Assembly: GCF_000737715.1 (NCBI RefSeq)
Contig: NZ_JPRN01000003.1
Span: forward strand, 310,001-374,000
DNA from: Chryseobacterium sp. JM1
GTDB taxonomy: Bacteria; Bacteroidota; Bacteroidia; Flavobacteriales; Weeksellaceae
Length of the DNA: 64,000 bases
Direction: 5' to 3'
Below are positions 17,749-26,262 of this stretch, piece by piece (the stretch's first letter is position 1; the number at the start of each line of letters is the position of its first letter). Position numbers and translations under genes: made by a program. Below the pieces are notes generated by a model that was not told the DNA's origin, did not search any database, and saw only the letters and a program-made list of their open reading frames with translations.

Positions 17749-20235
17749 CTAAATCAGATACTTCTTCAACCCCTCCATAATTCCCTGCCACAGCGTATTG
17801 AAGAAACTCTTATTGGGATCACGCTTTACATCCACTTCTACATGATTGGGTTCACCTTTTGAGTCGTTTTTCACAAAAATATTGGCAACAGCGCTGAGAA
17901 GTTTTCTCTCTTTACCCGTATTTTTATTTAAAAAGTTGACCTGCATGTCGGTATATTTAAAGTAAAAATTACCACCGATTTGCTTGCTGCTTCCTTTATA
18001 GTCAAATTTCAGATAATGAATTTGCCCGTCTAAGCTTACATTAAGATAAGGCCTTACAAACAGGTTGGCATTTTGTACGGACAGATTTTTAATGGTTCCA
18101 TTGATGGCATAATCACCATTGGTATTGGCTACATCAAACTGCCAGTGCACATCCGTAGGAGCATCTCCAAAAAAGTCAAAATTTGAATCTACTTTCACCA
18201 TTGTTGGTTTTCCTTTCATTTTAGCACTGTTTACATCTCTGATTTTCGCGTTAAAATGGGCAAAAGTGAGCTTACCCGGTATTTTCGCTTTTTCAGCAAC
18301 TTCCTCATAGGTAAGGTGTGAGTTTTTAATATCTATATTTCTGATATAAAGCGGGAATTTCACGTCACGAAGCTTTTTGCTGAACATATAACGTATTCCA
18401 ATGTCATCCGGCGGTGCCAGATCATGATAGATATTACAGTCGATGCCATCAAAAATAATCTGATCCAGGTCTATGCTTGTTTTTGCTCCCAATGCTGAAT
18501 TTTTATCCTTAATCATCACTGATTTTGCCTTTATGGTGTACAAATCTTCTTCAACTGCAATTAAACGGTTAAACTGAGCTCTGGAATATTTAGGAAGGAA
18601 AGCAAAGTTGTTCAGAGCGGTCTCTTTTCCTGTATTTTTGATCTGATCAACTTTCAGACGATAATATTTTCCTGCATCCACATCGATTTTCTTTGCCGTA
18701 ATAAGCTGATTTTTACTATGAAATGGAATAGATTCCTTAAGAATATCTTTATTGGTTGTAACTGAATTAAGCTGTACATTGAAATTTTCAACCTTCATTT
18801 TATCATGACCCTCCTTTTTTTGGACAAAAGTACCGTCTATAATATGAAGCGCTCCAAGATGAGCCAACAGATCAGGTGTGGCAGGGTTGCTTTTTTTAGT
18901 AACCTTTGGTTTATGCGTGGCTGCAATGATTTCTACGTGGGGATGATACACATTAATTTTTCCCAATTGCAGCTGCAGCTGTTGTCCTGCAAATTTTGAA
19001 GTATTATTCAGTATTTCAACTTTCTCGGTTTTAATATTGAAAACATCTTTTGTAGCACTCTTTCCAAGGGCCGTAAATGCAATATCATTGATTAAAATAT
19101 TGGAATCATTTGACGTGATTTTTTTAATGTTCACTGCCTGCAGTGGATCCGTTTTGAAGTAGATATTTTCAAACTCAATATTATGCGTGGAAAATGCAAA
19201 AGGTATCTTTTCTTTCACCGTTTTTTTGTCGAAAACAATATCCTTAAGATTCAGATGGAAATTATCTACAGAAGCCACTTTTGTTTTATCTCTTTGCTGA
19301 ATAAGAACAGAGCCCTGCCCAAAATCAAGGTTTTTGATACCTATTTTCAGGTTGACTTCTTTGGGATTTTCTTTAACCTCTTTTTTGTTGGTTGAAGTAA
19401 CCGTCAGTTGTGGTTTTACGAATTTTGCATTTTCAATGATAAGAGAATCCTTACTCACTGTGAAATTATCCGCCGCTAGCTGACTGATCTTCAGGTCAAA
19501 GACATTTTTTGCGTTGTAAAGTGCAGGGGTTTCAATGGGCTTCAGGTGAAACTCAGAAATATTGAGCTGCTTATTTTTCGCGTCAATTTTTGTAGCATAA
19601 ATCTGATAAAAATCGTTTACAGTGATAAGAATATCATGGGCATCAATCTTAAAATCTTTAAACTCAACAGGTATTTTTGATACATTTTCACTCAGCTTAA
19701 TTTCTGTAAGATTAATATTAACATTTTTTCCGGTAACGAGATCTTTTTTGTTTTTATCCTTCACAGAAATGTGTCCGTTGGTTACCAAAATATTTTCAAT
19801 CCCGAAATTGATTTTCTTCTTTGGGGCATCTTTTTTCTCCTTTGATTTTCCCAGAATCACTTTCACATCAGGATCAATAAGCTGTAGCTCTTTGACATGA
19901 TAAGATTTGTTAAAGATCGCCTTCCAGATCCCAAAATTCTGTACACGCAGGCTTTTTATATTTCCGTTGATGTGAGTAACAGTCGGGTCTTTAGTCTGTT
20001 TGGTCGTAATGTTTATCGAATTCGCGGAAATATCACCCTTAAAAAGATTAAGGCTGAAATTATCAAGACGAATTTGATAAGGTGTTTTTTCATTCACCAG
20101 TTCCGGCAGCTTATTTTTGAGATAGATATTCAACGCAAACGGAAAAATAAGTGCTAAAAGGAGCAGAGTCCCAATGATGATCAGTATGACCTTCTTCCTT
20201 TTTCCGGGTTTTTTCGAAATTAGTTTTTTTTCCAT
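17749..20235 (-). CDS. AsmA-like / DUF748-type envelope protein
   Basis: An 828-aa protein with a Lys-rich N-terminus and one membrane helix (VILIIIGTLLLLALIFPFAL, residues 16-35), then a long beta-rich periplasmic region of repeated AsmA-like elements (LRLDN/INIT/LNLKDI patterns). The overall layout resembles DUF748 and the AsmA superfamily, whose members bridge the periplasm and are thought to move or organise envelope lipids. The C-terminus (KSFFNTLWQGIMEGLKKYL) is amphipathic, as in relatives. It is transcribed alone; no clear -7 box was found upstream. Confidence 0.8.
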   Translation of the reverse strand: MEKKLISKKPGKRKKVILIIIGTLLLLALIFPFALNIYLKNKLPELVNEKTPYQIRLDNFSLNLFKGDISANSINITTKQTKDPTVTHINGNIKSLRVQNFGIWKAIFNKSYHVKELQLIDPDVKVILGKSKEKKDAPKKKINFGIENILVTNGHISVKDKNKKDLVTGKNVNINLTEIKLSENVSKIPVEFKDFKIDAHDILITVNDFYQIYATKIDAKNKQLNISEFHLKPIETPALYNAKNVFDLKISQLAADNFTVSKDSLIIENAKFVKPQLTVTSTNKKEVKENPKEVNLKIGIKNLDFGQGSVLIQQRDKTKVASVDNFHLNLKDIVFDKKTVKEKIPFAFSTHNIEFENIYFKTDPLQAVNIKKITSNDSNILINDIAFTALGKSATKDVFNIKTEKVEILNNTSKFAGQQLQLQLGKINVYHPHVEIIAATHKPKVTKKSNPATPDLLAHLGALHIIDGTFVQKKEGHDKMKVENFNVQLNSVTTNKDILKESIPFHSKNQLITAKKIDVDAGKYYRLKVDQIKNTGKETALNNFAFLPKYSRAQFNRLIAVEEDLYTIKAKSVMIKDKNSALGAKTSIDLDQIIFDGIDCNIYHDLAPPDDIGIRYMFSKKLRDVKFPLYIRNIDIKNSHLTYEEVAEKAKIPGKLTFAHFNAKIRDVNSAKMKGKPTMVKVDSNFDFFGDAPTDVHWQFDVANTNGDYAINGTIKNLSVQNANLFVRPYLNVSLDGQIHYLKFDYKGSSKQIGGNFYFKYTDMQVNFLNKNTGKERKLLSAVANIFVKNDSKGEPNHVEVDVKRDPNKSFFNTLWQGIMEGLKKYLI

Positions 20236-20938
20236 TGTATTGTTTTTATTGGTGTTTATTTATCGGGGAAAGCAAGTTGAAAGAGGGAATTTATTAAGGT
20301 AAATTCCTACTTCAGGTTTTTTCATGGTGCTTCTTTAACCCCAACTAAGCTTAAATTACTTCCCAATCCTGTTCCAATTTACATTATAATTCAAATTATT
20401 TTACAAATTCTTAATATTAAGTTTTTTATTGATATGAAAATGAAATTAAAATGTGGTACTAAAAAGAGGCGATCTGGATATCGGGAAAAATGCGATTAAT
20501 TTCAAAACTTGGGGAGTAAAATAAAGACAATCAAGCCTATAATAGTCTGTTTAAAGTTGACCTTAATTTTCTTAACCTCAATAAACTTTAGTTTATTTCT
20601 TAATTTAAACATTGAGGATTTAAGCAGTATGCTTATTGTTATAAATGAAGAAATCAATAAATCGACTTTTTTTTAGTTCTTTAAACATCCATCTTTTAGA
20701 TCTTAATGTCTTAATGTTTAAAAAAAGCTTGCTTCCTATTTTTTAAATACAAAGTTTGATCATCATTCTATGTATTGAAAGGAGAACAAAGAGAAAATCA
20801 ATTGCATTGATTCGGCTAAGCGAACGTTTATTATCCGAGAGCTTTATCAACGACGCAGTCGAAGTCTTTGCCTTCCTCAAAACTATGCGCGATCTGAAAT
20901 TTAAATTCAGTAAAAATAAATTGATTGTATATATAAAA
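20236..20938. other. Long intergenic region with a decayed repeat unit
   Basis: About 700 bp upstream of the AsmA-like gene without a supported gene. It holds repeat copy A (20772-20850), described separately. A 70-codon frame here (20756-20968) contains ALIRLSERLLSESFIND but has no promoter or homology that I can name. Confidence 0.4.
20772..20850. repeat. Degenerate repeat copy A
   Basis: Shares with 21540-21612 the series TATTGAAAG, a GAnCAAA block, TTGCATTGATTCGGCTA and an AAGCTT-like end (here GAGAGCTT). The two copies flank the VOC gene in direct orientation. Confidence 0.6.
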
Positions 20939-20967
20939 AAGGCTCAGATGATAAAATCCAAGCCTTA
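20939..20967 (-). terminator. Terminator after the VOC gene
   Basis: On the minus strand AAGGCTT ... GAGCCTT forms a stem followed by TTTT; 46 bp past the VOC stop. Confidence 0.7.
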
Positions 20968-21012
20968 ATTTATAATAGTATTTAAATAATATTTTTAACC
21001 CAATCGCACACA

Positions 21013-21426
21013 TTATTCCTGCTTAGTCGCGAATTTTTCTATTGACTCCTTCGTTACAGGTGTAAAGAAATTGACAAGATTACCATCCGGATCCCTGAAC
21101 AGTAACGATTTATTTCCCCAGGGCATGGTTGTAGGTTCCTGAACAATATAAGAAGACAGTACATTTTTTAAGCGGTTAAATTCCTGATCTACGTCCTCAA
21201 CCATAAATTCTATTATTGCAGTACGGTTTTCAGCAGGCTGTGCCACACTTTCTCTTCCAAAAAATTGTAAAGTTTTCGTACTTCCGATGGCAAGGGTTGC
21301 AGTTGATGTTTTCAGTTCAGCGAAATCAGGAGTATACTGTATGGCAGGAACCCCTGTGATCTGTTCATAAAATTTCACCAGACTTTCGATTTGGGCTGTG
21401 ATAATTCGTATGGAAACTAAATTCAT
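21013..21426 (-). CDS. VOC-family (glyoxalase/bleomycin resistance-like) protein
   Basis: A 137-aa vicinal-oxygen-chelate protein: two beta-alpha-beta-beta-beta units, starting LVSIRIITAQIESLVKFYEQ and ending SLLFRDPDGNLVNFFTPV, the typical 'DPDGN' finish. The substrate is unknown. I chose the ATG at 21426: a TATTTTTG box at 21451-21458 is just upstream, and the longer frame from 21519 would add a hydrophobic non-conserved segment. The gene is flanked by two degenerate repeat copies, which hints at local insertion or duplication. Confidence 0.88.
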   Translation of the reverse strand: MNLVSIRIITAQIESLVKFYEQITGVPAIQYTPDFAELKTSTATLAIGSTKTLQFFGRESVAQPAENRTAIIEFMVEDVDQEFNRLKNVLSSYIVQEPTTMPWGNKSLLFRDPDGNLVNFFTPVTKESIEKFATKQE

Positions 21427-21450
21427 TTTTTTAAATTTTAAATTATTCAA

Positions 21451-21458
21451 CAAAAATA
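21451..21458 (-). promoter_or_regulatory. -7 box of the VOC gene
   Basis: TATTTTTG, exact TAnnTTTG, 25 bp before the chosen ATG. Confidence 0.6.
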
Positions 21459-21539
21459 GGGTGGTGGTGTGACAAGAGGTTGTCAGTAGAAAAATAATAT
21501 TTCTGTTTTTTAAACGCAAAATTCAATCACGATGCTGCA

Positions 21540-21612
21540 TATTGAAAGTTGAGCAAAAAAGGAATTAATTGTATTGATTCGACTAGGCAAATGTTTTAGC
21601 CGAAAGCTTCCG
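21540..21612. repeat. Degenerate repeat copy B
   Basis: Second copy of the unit at 20772-20850: TATTGAAAG, GAGCAAAAAAGG, TTGTATTGATTCGACTAGG, then AAGCTT. More eroded than copy A (its frame has an early stop). Confidence 0.6.
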
Positions 21613-21624
21613 GGAAAATAAAAA

Positions 21625-21652
21625 CAGCACCATTAGAGTTCTAATGATGCTG
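21625..21652 (-). terminator. Terminator of an unannotated minus-strand transcript
   Basis: Stem CAGCA-CATTAG / CTAATG-TGCTG with T-rich tail on the minus strand. No annotated minus gene lies upstream, so it probably ends the transcript starting near 22150. Confidence 0.65.
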
Positions 21653-21929
21653 CTTACATTAAGTGTTTTTACCTTAGTAATTTGGTTCGAAATTGTCTTT
21701 ATGTTACGGGTACAACCACATTTTCGCTTGTTTCAAAACCTCATGTTTAAGTGCTTCGTTCTATGGTTATTTCTGAAGTATTCTTAAACTGAGAGAATAA
21801 ACCGGGGGAACCATTTTAAGGATAGGATCATTTAGCTTTCATGGACTTTCTTCTGGAGCTTTTGGATAAAAACTGCAAAAGATTTCTGATCCTGTCCGAA
21901 ATTGGGAATTCAAATCAATCCTTATTTTG

Positions 21930-22109
21930 TTAATCGGTACTTGTGCAACCTCCGGAATGGGAATGAAAGAAAGAATCTTTAAAAGAAATCGAAATACTTT
22001 CAACCAACAATTTATCCTTGGATAAAAGGTCGGATTTTCCCTGTGCCTGCTGGCTGTTCTGTCCTGACTTACGCAATACTGCGATCTGAATTGTCTTTAG
22101 CTTTTTCAA
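21930..22109 (-). CDS. Candidate small gene, 59-aa peptide
   Basis: A short frame with a TTG start: begins MKKLKTIQIAVLRKSG and ends FFHSHSGGCTSTD. I do not recognise it. It lies between a minus-strand promoter box (22152-22159) plus TetR-type operator and a terminator (21625-21652), so it is probably transcribed. The GG-Cys ending recalls Bacteroidota peptide precursors, but there is no modification or export gene nearby. An overlapping second frame (stop at 21839-21841) with sequence IPIPEVAQVPINKIRIDLN is also open and has no start, so the true coding frame is uncertain, and the transcript may be non-coding. Confidence 0.3.
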   Translation of the reverse strand: MKKLKTIQIAVLRKSGQNSQQAQGKSDLLSKDKLLVESISISFKDSFFHSHSGGCTSTD

Positions 22110-22116
22110 CTTAATG

Positions 22117-22125
22117 AGTGTTTAA
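22117..22125. promoter_or_regulatory. Possible second TetR half-site
   Basis: AGTGTTTAA, 8/9 identical to one arm of the palindrome at 22165-22186, lying in the leader of the minus transcript. Confidence 0.35.
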
Positions 22126-22151
22126 ATATATATAGAATGGCTTAGTTTGTG

Positions 22152-22159
22152 CAAATATA
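22152..22159 (-). promoter_or_regulatory. -7 box of the divergent minus transcript
   Basis: TATATTTG on the minus strand, exact TAnnTTTG; the TetR-type palindrome is 5 bp upstream, overlapping the spacer between -33 and -7. Confidence 0.5.
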
Positions 22160-22164
22160 TAAAA

Positions 22165-22186
22165 TTAGACACTAACGAGTGTCTAA
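22165..22186. promoter_or_regulatory. TetR-family operator palindrome
   Basis: Perfect 9-bp arms TTAGACACT and AGTGTCTAA with a 4-bp spacer (AACG), 44 bp before the tetR-type start. Length and symmetry are typical of TetR-family operators. It lies between the divergent promoter box and the regulator, so it probably gives autoregulation and control of the minus transcript. Confidence 0.75.
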
Positions 22187-22230
22187 AATAATTAAAAATT
22201 TCATAAACTTGTATAATCTAATGTTTAATC

Positions 22231-22860
22231 ATGGAAAGAAAATCAGCAGCAGGCAGCATCCGAAACAAGGAACGCAGTAAAAAGAAATTTTTGGATGCGG
22301 TTGGAAAAATTCTGAAAACGAAAGGATATGCAGGATTAAAAGTGAATGATATCGCCACCGTCGCGGGAGTAGATAAGAAAATGATCTACACCTATTTTGG
22401 TGGAATGGATGGTCTTATGGACGAATATATCAGATCTAAGGATTACTGGAGTAATGTAACGACCGAAAAAATGGTGCCGGATATGGAAAGCGGCGGGAGA
22501 TTATTTACGGAAGCCATGTTATTGGAGCAATACGATTATGTATTCAAAAATAAGGAGCTGCAAAAACTATTACTGTGGCGCTTATCTGAGTCCAGAAAAT
22601 CATTAACAAAAATGACCAATGCGCAGGAGGAAAACGGAGAGGGTCTATTTAAATTCATTATCGAGCCTCATTTTGGGGAACGTACACAGGATTTCCGTGC
22701 CATAACGGCTATTATCATTTCAGGACTTTATTATCTAAATATGTATTCTTCCTTGAATGGCAGCGTTTTTTGCGGAATAGACCTCAGTACGGAGGAAGGC
22801 CGTGAGAAGATCAAAAAGGCAGTATCTTTCCTGGTGGATCAGACTTACGAGAATCTGTAG
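22231..22860 (+). CDS. TetR/AcrR-family transcriptional regulator
   Basis: A 209-aa repressor. The N-terminal HTH is clear: FLDAVGKILKTKGYAGLKV, NDIATVAGVDKKMIYTYF (residues about 21-58). The remaining helices form the ligand-binding domain, which I cannot assign to a ligand. A perfect palindrome 44 bp upstream is the likely operator. On the other side, a minus-strand transcript begins next to the same operator and is the most likely target. The gene converges on the 510-aa gene, with a shared bidirectional terminator between them. Confidence 0.92.
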   Translation: MERKSAAGSIRNKERSKKKFLDAVGKILKTKGYAGLKVNDIATVAGVDKKMIYTYFGGMDGLMDEYIRSKDYWSNVTTEKMVPDMESGGRLFTEAMLLEQYDYVFKNKELQKLLLWRLSESRKSLTKMTNAQEENGEGLFKFIIEPHFGERTQDFRAITAIIISGLYYLNMYSSLNGSVFCGIDLSTEEGREKIKKAVSFLVDQTYENL

Positions 22861-22911
22861 TAATTGACTGGACAGGTATATATTTGGACTTGTTGTAATC
22901 GCCGGAGAAAT

Positions 22912-22943
22912 AAAAAAAGAGGCAATAATTGGCCTCTTTTTTT
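22912..22943. terminator. Bidirectional terminator
   Basis: AAAAAAAGAGGC ... GGCCTCTTTTTTT: stem GAGGC(c)/GGCCTC with A-run before and T-run after, serving both the TetR gene and the converging 510-aa gene. Confidence 0.9.
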
Positions 22944-22958
22944 CTGTTTTGAGTAATT

Positions 22959-24491
22959 CTATCCTTTATGATAAGGACACCCCGAAGCAGCATTAGCTGT
23001 TTCAACAGTACCTATAGTGGCAGGTTTACAGTCAAAGAACTGCTCTTCTATCACACGCCTCTGATCTTCAGGGATATCTTGTAATTTACGAAGTGTATTG
23101 ACCTGGATGTGAGGCCAGCTTGTCGTTCCACCATCATTTCCGAAATCAAATTCGAAAAACACAATCTGCTCATATTGCAGTTGAAGAATTTCTTTTCCAT
23201 CTTCAATCACAGTTTCAATCCACAGACGGAAATCCACTTCAACCGTAGGAACGAAACGATTCACAAAAGGGACATTTAAAATTCCTCCCTGAGCGCCGGT
23301 TTTCATTTTTGAGGACATCTGAACAAGGACATAGTTGACCACATTCTGTCCGCTTAAAGTATCTCTAAGACGTAAATCCGGTCGTACGGAATACGGATAC
23401 AAATCATTGGCAAGAATTCGCTGTGTGTAAATTTTATTCGAACCTTTGTCATTATGATCGTTCAGTTTTTCATGAACCCAGGCTGGTGCCGGCTGATCCA
23501 GATCAATAGGATGTGTAGGACTTGCACCTGCTCCTCCCATGGTTTGCGAAATCGCAAGGTGATCCGTCTGCCACGCAGCATTACCGTATGGAAACTTTGG
23601 GGAACCGTTAATTAAGTAATTGTTACCGTCCGGAGCAATGTCTCCCAGTAAAGTAATTGTGCTGCCGTGAGGAATAACACCACTTCTGGAAATAGAGTAG
23701 TCAGGAATAAAGTAAGGACCTTTTATACCGTCTCCCGGCTTGAGCTCCTGAGCAGGAATAATCTCATAGTACTCCTGTCCCGGCTGAAGTTCGCTTAAAA
23801 GAATGTATTTTTTATGATTTTCATCCGCAGATATCTGAACCAGAGGCTCGTCTCTGTATTCTCCCGTATATCCGTAATTTTTAAAATCCTCATCAGAAAA
23901 AGCATGAATACCGCGGTCTTTCTCAATCGATTCTTTGGTAGCGGCATGATTGTAGACATCGCTCAGCCATAAATACATTCCGTTTTCCTCATGAATGCCG
24001 GCATATTGTAAACCGGGCTTTCCTTCTTCTTTATTAACGCTTTTTATGGTTTGCTCATATTTTACAGCCCCACAGAATAACTCACTGGCACCGCCACGGT
24101 TACGGACACCTCCGGCAACCAGAGAAAAGGTCAGCTTTTCGATATACTCTTCACAGTCGAAGCTGAATTTGCCGGGAATTGTTCCTGAATTTGTTCCTGG
24201 AGAAGGCATAATCGTTGTGTGTATTCCTCCTGCCAATGATGGTTTTCCTATATTTTGATTGTAATTAGCGTTGTAGCTTACCCAGGTGCCATCCAATGCT
24301 GCCAGTACCCCGTAATCTACATTGTTGGCGATGTCTTGGAGGTTTTCTTCCTTAAAGGGTAATACCGGATCATCAATGAGAAGTTTCGAATATCCGTCCA
24401 TCACTTGGGCCAGAGTACCCTGATTTTCTCCTGAACTCTTACGGAGCAGCTCACTTCCTTTTTCAAGACTTTCTTTTTTACGTTTAAGCAT
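22959..24491 (-). CDS. Hypothetical 510-aa protein with FABP-like N-terminal half
   Basis: Function uncertain. An early segment YGVLAALDGTWVSYNA followed by strands (GKFSFDCEEYIEKLTFSL) recalls the lipocalin/FABP-like start of nitrobindin-type heme-binding proteins ('L.GTW'). The C-terminus ends SGCPYHKG. No signal peptide or membrane segment. No standard peroxidase or catalase signature can be confirmed by eye. It is divergent from the five-gene EAD/STAND operon, 725 bp away, and no promoter box was found for it; whether the two are linked is unknown. Confidence 0.6.
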   Translation of the reverse strand: MLKRKKESLEKGSELLRKSSGENQGTLAQVMDGYSKLLIDDPVLPFKEENLQDIANNVDYGVLAALDGTWVSYNANYNQNIGKPSLAGGIHTTIMPSPGTNSGTIPGKFSFDCEEYIEKLTFSLVAGGVRNRGGASELFCGAVKYEQTIKSVNKEEGKPGLQYAGIHEENGMYLWLSDVYNHAATKESIEKDRGIHAFSDEDFKNYGYTGEYRDEPLVQISADENHKKYILLSELQPGQEYYEIIPAQELKPGDGIKGPYFIPDYSISRSGVIPHGSTITLLGDIAPDGNNYLINGSPKFPYGNAAWQTDHLAISQTMGGAGASPTHPIDLDQPAPAWVHEKLNDHNDKGSNKIYTQRILANDLYPYSVRPDLRLRDTLSGQNVVNYVLVQMSSKMKTGAQGGILNVPFVNRFVPTVEVDFRLWIETVIEDGKEILQLQYEQIVFFEFDFGNDGGTTSWPHIQVNTLRKLQDIPEDQRRVIEEQFFDCKPATIGTVETANAASGCPYHKG

Positions 24492-25216
24492 GATATATCG
24501 TTTTTATGGTTATCAGTTAATGGGTTTTAAAATTGGATCTGGTAATCATTTTGAGGCAGAGGCAGACACTTCGAAATAATAATCGTCGTTGGGGAGATTG
24601 TATTCAAATCATTTCGTTAAAATTTGATGATTAAAGTGTCTTCAACATCTCATCTCGAGAAATCTGTATTTGTCAGAGTTTCCTGGATGCCGTTTTAGAG
24701 TCCATCTCCTTTTTGAGAAATGGAGGGTTGCTTTTTAAGTGATCCATAATTTTCAGTTTTTGTTTACTCAAAATTAATCAGAATGGGGTAGATGCCATTC
24801 AGTGTTTTTACTTAATTTCAATCTTGATATTTTGGACTATTTTCATGAAAAGCCTTGTGTGAAGTATTTTGGAGTTTTTTTATTTTCATGTAATTTAGAA
24901 TTACTTTAAATAGAAATCTGAACTTGGAACGATTGAAATGTTTTTTTTAGAGACTGAAATTATAAATAATATGATGGTTCTTTCATGATAAATTCACCCG
25001 AAAGGGTAATGGTTAGGGATTGGGTTATGACTTAAATTTGTTAGAGAAAAGTTTTGTCAATTGTTTCTAAAGACCGATGAATCGTGTTTCAAATACAAAT
25101 TTATTTATCTCATGGTGTTTTGTGAAAAGGTCTTTAAGTTTTTGATCCTGAGTTTGTTATTTTTGATAATATTTGCGTAAATTAGGTCAGCTAATAACTT
25201 TAAATTTAAAATTACC
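24492..25216. other. Long divergent intergenic region
   Basis: 725 bp, AT-rich, between the 510-aa gene and the EAD/STAND operon. Apart from the promoter box at 25158 nothing is supported; a weak stem CCATCTCC ... GGAGG near 24705-24725 has no T-run. Such long leaders are typical upstream of accessory islands. Confidence 0.4.
25158..25165 (+). promoter_or_regulatory. -7 box of the EAD/STAND operon
   Basis: TATTTTTG, exact TAnnTTTG, 51 bp before the first ATG of the operon. A TTTG lies 13 bp upstream, closer than the usual 19-21. Confidence 0.5.
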
Positions 25217-26212
25217 ATGGAACTCAACCAACGATTAACCCAAATAATCGGGGACCTTGTTATTGAAGGAAACCTTGAAGAAGCCCTGCTGCTTTTGAAA
25301 GATAAATACTCGCATCTTTCAGATTCAATAGATACGATCATTATATTAAACCTTGCCAATTACAACTCATTGCAGTCCAGAATTGCAATGGGAATGATAT
25401 CGCCTGATAATGCTAGGGTAGAGACCTCGATAATTAGTAATAATACGCTGAATCTGGCAAGGAGAACCATACCGAAAGCCATAGAGAGAAATAATAATTT
25501 AAAGGATATCTATCAATTTGAAAATGATGACCATCTTGAAAAAATCATCGGAGAAAAGAATAATCTGCTGAAAATTAAGTGGCTTGAACAAGGCATTATC
25601 GCGTCAAAAAGTGTCTGTCAGATCATAAGAGACGATGGTGATAAGGGAACAGGATTTGTTGTTGAAGGAGGATTTCTGATCACGAATTTTCATGTGCTGC
25701 CAACAGAAGAAAGAGCCGCTGCAGCAAAGATCATCTTCAATTATGAGGAAGATATAGCCGGTGTTCTTAAGAAATCAACAGAGTACTATCTGGAACCGAA
25801 TACAATTATTAAAGATGCTGCATTAGACTATGCGCGTGTCAAAATAAAAGACAATCCTGATTTTCCGATAAGTGAATGGGGATTTCTGAAATTTGGAGAT
25901 TCTTCCACTATTAGCAAAGAGGACAGTGTAGTCATTATTCAACATGCCCTTGGGGAAACAAAACAAATCGCTTCGGACGTTATTATAGGAAAATATAACG
26001 GTAAAATATATTACACAACCGATACCGAAAAAGGATCCAGCGGATCACCCGTATTTAATAAAGACTGGGAGGTCATTGCACTTCATCATGCCGGTAAAAG
26101 CGAGTCGGATGGCGGATATATTATTGATGATATAGGGACTAGAGCAGCTGCAAATGAAGGGATACCTATTAAGGAAATTATGAGTAATATAAAAGAACAA
26201 TCGGAGAAGTAA
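25217..26212 (+). CDS. EAD11-like domain fused to trypsin-like serine protease
   Basis: Residues 1-90 (MELNQRLTQIIGDLVIEGNL ... ARVETSIISNNTLNL) resemble effector-associated domain 11: a four-helix unit beginning 'hhxxGxhxxAhxhL' and ending 'AxVExxxI'. Residues 130-331 form a trypsin/HtrA-type protease with GTGFVVEGGFLITNFHV (His159), LDYARVKI (Asp204) and GSSGSPVFN (Ser275), so the triad is intact. No signal peptide: it acts in the cytosol. It is the first gene of a five-gene unit. By analogy with published EAD systems the EAD should recruit the protease to an NTPase sensor, here the EAD/STAND-like protein three genes on. Cleavage target unknown. Confidence 0.85.
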   Translation: MELNQRLTQIIGDLVIEGNLEEALLLLKDKYSHLSDSIDTIIILNLANYNSLQSRIAMGMISPDNARVETSIISNNTLNLARRTIPKAIERNNNLKDIYQFENDDHLEKIIGEKNNLLKIKWLEQGIIASKSVCQIIRDDGDKGTGFVVEGGFLITNFHVLPTEERAAAAKIIFNYEEDIAGVLKKSTEYYLEPNTIIKDAALDYARVKIKDNPDFPISEWGFLKFGDSSTISKEDSVVIIQHALGETKQIASDVIIGKYNGKIYYTTDTEKGSSGSPVFNKDWEVIALHHAGKSESDGGYIIDDIGTRAAANEGIPIKEIMSNIKEQSEK

Positions 26213-26262
26213 GTGATGATGTAGATTATAAAAACTAAACCAAAACTAAAAACTTATATACC

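Noticed and set aside
21839..22099. Second open frame in the minus transcript
   Set aside because: No start codon; noted as an alternative to the 59-aa frame but not called as a gene.
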